From positions 1 through 6,190 of the forward strand of contig JAFSOM010000013.1 of NCBI GenBank assembly GCA_017447005.1: a stretch of DNA of 6,190 nt, in the 5' to 3' direction. Positions 5,321 to 6,190 of this stretch are shown piece after piece. The stretch comes from Oscillibacter sp. (GTDB lineage Bacteria; Bacillota; Clostridia; Oscillospirales; Oscillospiraceae). How positions within the stretch are numbered: the first letter of the stretch is position 1; the number at the start of each line of letters is the position of its first letter. The notes under the pieces are model-generated. The model ran no database searches, was not told the DNA's origin, and was given only the letters and a program-made list of their open reading frames with translations. The position numbers and the translations under genes were made by a program.

Positions 5321-6160
5321 TTATCGGCTCGTCCGTACTTTCCGCCGCTCCCGCCGCTTCGGTTCGATTTTCTGTAGATTCGCTTCAATTTCAGGCGTTT
5401 TGCCTTGGATTTCCGCGCACATCGCCAGCTTTTTGCGCTGTTCCCGGATTTCACGGTTGACCGCCGCGATTTCCTCGTAAAGCTCCGCTTTCTCACGCGT
5501 AAGATTCTCTTTCGGAATCCCGCACGTTTCCAGAACAGCGACGGCGTCGGCGTATCTCGCGCACTCCGCCTCCATGCCGGGGACGCCGCTCTCATGAAGT
5601 TTCACAGCCTCCCGCAAGGCTTCGGCCTCCGCGAGAGCCGCGTACAGTTTTTGCCGCCGCTTCTTCCGCACGTTGAGGACGGTGCGCCGTTTCATCAGCG
5701 CGTTCAGTGCTTTCTCCGCTCCGGCCTGATACGTTTCCATATCCTCCCGCGTCGTGAGGTTATTTTCCCGCACAAACGCGAACTGCGCCCTGAGTTTCTC
5801 GAACTTCATGACATCCGCCCGCATTTTCGGCGTCATACGGGGAGGATATGTCCGCTTTTCGATTTTCCCAAGAATATACAGATAATGCGCATACAGGGCA
5901 AGAAAACCCTTGAGTTTGGGATGTTTCCGGTACGGAACAAACACAGGACGGCAAACCGAGACGAGCCTCAGTCCGGCTTCGACGGCGTCCATATTGCCTT
6001 GAATCGCCGCCATAATCCTGTCCTCCGTGAACAGCGGATTCTTCCGTCCGGGACACATAAACCGCTCCTGTCCGCGCAACCGGAACGACAGGCGGTTCCC
6101 GTGTTTAATTTCGTAGCCTTTATGCTCCATCAGCACAAAGACAAAAAACGGACTGTCCAT
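5321..6160 (-). CDS. Relaxase (mobilization protein) C-terminal region, N-terminal HUH domain missing; probable truncated or disrupted gene
   Basis: The 279-residue product from ATG 6160 resembles the C-terminal half of clostridial MobA/VirD2-type relaxases: LMEHKGYEIKHGNRLSFR, then GQERF, then KGFLALYAHYLYILG, then a basic, mostly helical tail ending KRRERRKVRTSR. Between them, ADVMKFEKLRAQFAFVRENNLTT is also typical of this family as I remember it. The HUH histidine cluster and catalytic tyrosine region, normally about 200 residues, are not in this frame. Seventeen codons of the same frame before the glycine-tyrosine motif contain no obvious relaxase homology, and TAA at 6170-6172 closes the frame. 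An intact relaxase would nick oriT of a conjugative or mobilizable element and pilot the strand. The ATG has AAGG seven bases upstream, so a short protein may still be made. Alternatives are a frameshifted gene continuing beyond the window, or a sequencing error. The family call is moderately sure; function in the present form is doubtful. A minus-strand terminator follows about 120 bases downstream. Confidence 0.68.
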   Translation of the reverse strand: MDSPFFVFVLMEHKGYEIKHGNRLSFRLRGQERFMCPGRKNPLFTEDRIMAAIQGNMDAVEAGLRLVSVCRPVFVPYRKHPKLKGFLALYAHYLYILGKIEKRTYPPRMTPKMRADVMKFEKLRAQFAFVRENNLTTREDMETYQAGAEKALNALMKRRTVLNVRKKRRQKLYAALAEAEALREAVKLHESGVPGMEAECARYADAVAVLETCGIPKENLTREKAELYEEIAAVNREIREQRKKLAMCAEIQGKTPEIEANLQKIEPKRRERRKVRTSR

Positions 6161-6190
6161 AAACAAGCCTTAAATATTCCATAAATAACA

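Noticed and set aside
5071..5595. 174-codon minus-strand frame overlapping the relaxase-like 3' end
   Set aside because: It is an out-of-frame, extremely Arg/Lys/Ser-rich shadow that extends through the terminator and hairpins.
5405..6184. 259-codon open frame on the plus strand
   Set aside because: It lies opposite the relaxase-like ORF, is rich in His, Arg and Phe as expected of an antisense shadow, and shows no recognisable motifs.

Overview
This window looks like accessory, mobile-element-borne DNA from a Bacillota (probably clostridial or Negativicutes-type) bacterium. The relaxase-like C-terminal sequence and the GC-ending codon style point that way. This is an inference from family resemblance, not from a search. 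All three genes I can support lie on the minus strand.

Right part (about 5321-6190, minus): the C-terminal two thirds of a mobilization relaxase of the type found in clostridial integrative elements. The N-terminal catalytic domain is absent in this frame, and an in-frame TAA sits just upstream (6170-6172). The gene is therefore either a truncated remnant or a broken relaxase.

Middle part (about 4726-5320): about 595 bases with no convincing gene but many inverted repeats. It holds a minus-strand intrinsic terminator after the relaxase ORF, several long GC-rich stem-loops that share arm sequences, and two perfect operator-like palindromes. An AT-rich stretch with a repeated 12-mer follows, then a plausible minus-strand promoter for the next operon.

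Left part (1-4725, minus): a two-gene restriction-modification operon. The first gene (3733-4725) encodes a 330-residue methyltransferase-like protein. It keeps an FTPSW motif and a degenerate SAM-site motif but has no NPPY catalytic motif. It overlaps by 14 bp the second gene (from 3746, running off the left edge). The second gene has an open frame of at least 1248 codons without a stop. It encodes, in order, a GIY-YIG-like nuclease domain, a complete SF2 DEAH helicase/translocase and an Eco57I-type N6-adenine methyltransferase with NPPY; the target-recognition end is cut off by the window edge. This is the layout of type ISP single-chain restriction enzymes, but with a GIY-YIG nuclease where the characterised LlaBIII-like enzymes carry an Mrr-like PD-(D/E)XK nuclease, and with an extra methylase-like partner. 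Together the two proteins probably restrict unmodified foreign DNA and methylate host DNA. The position next to a relaxase suggests the system is cargo of an integrative or mobilizable element.
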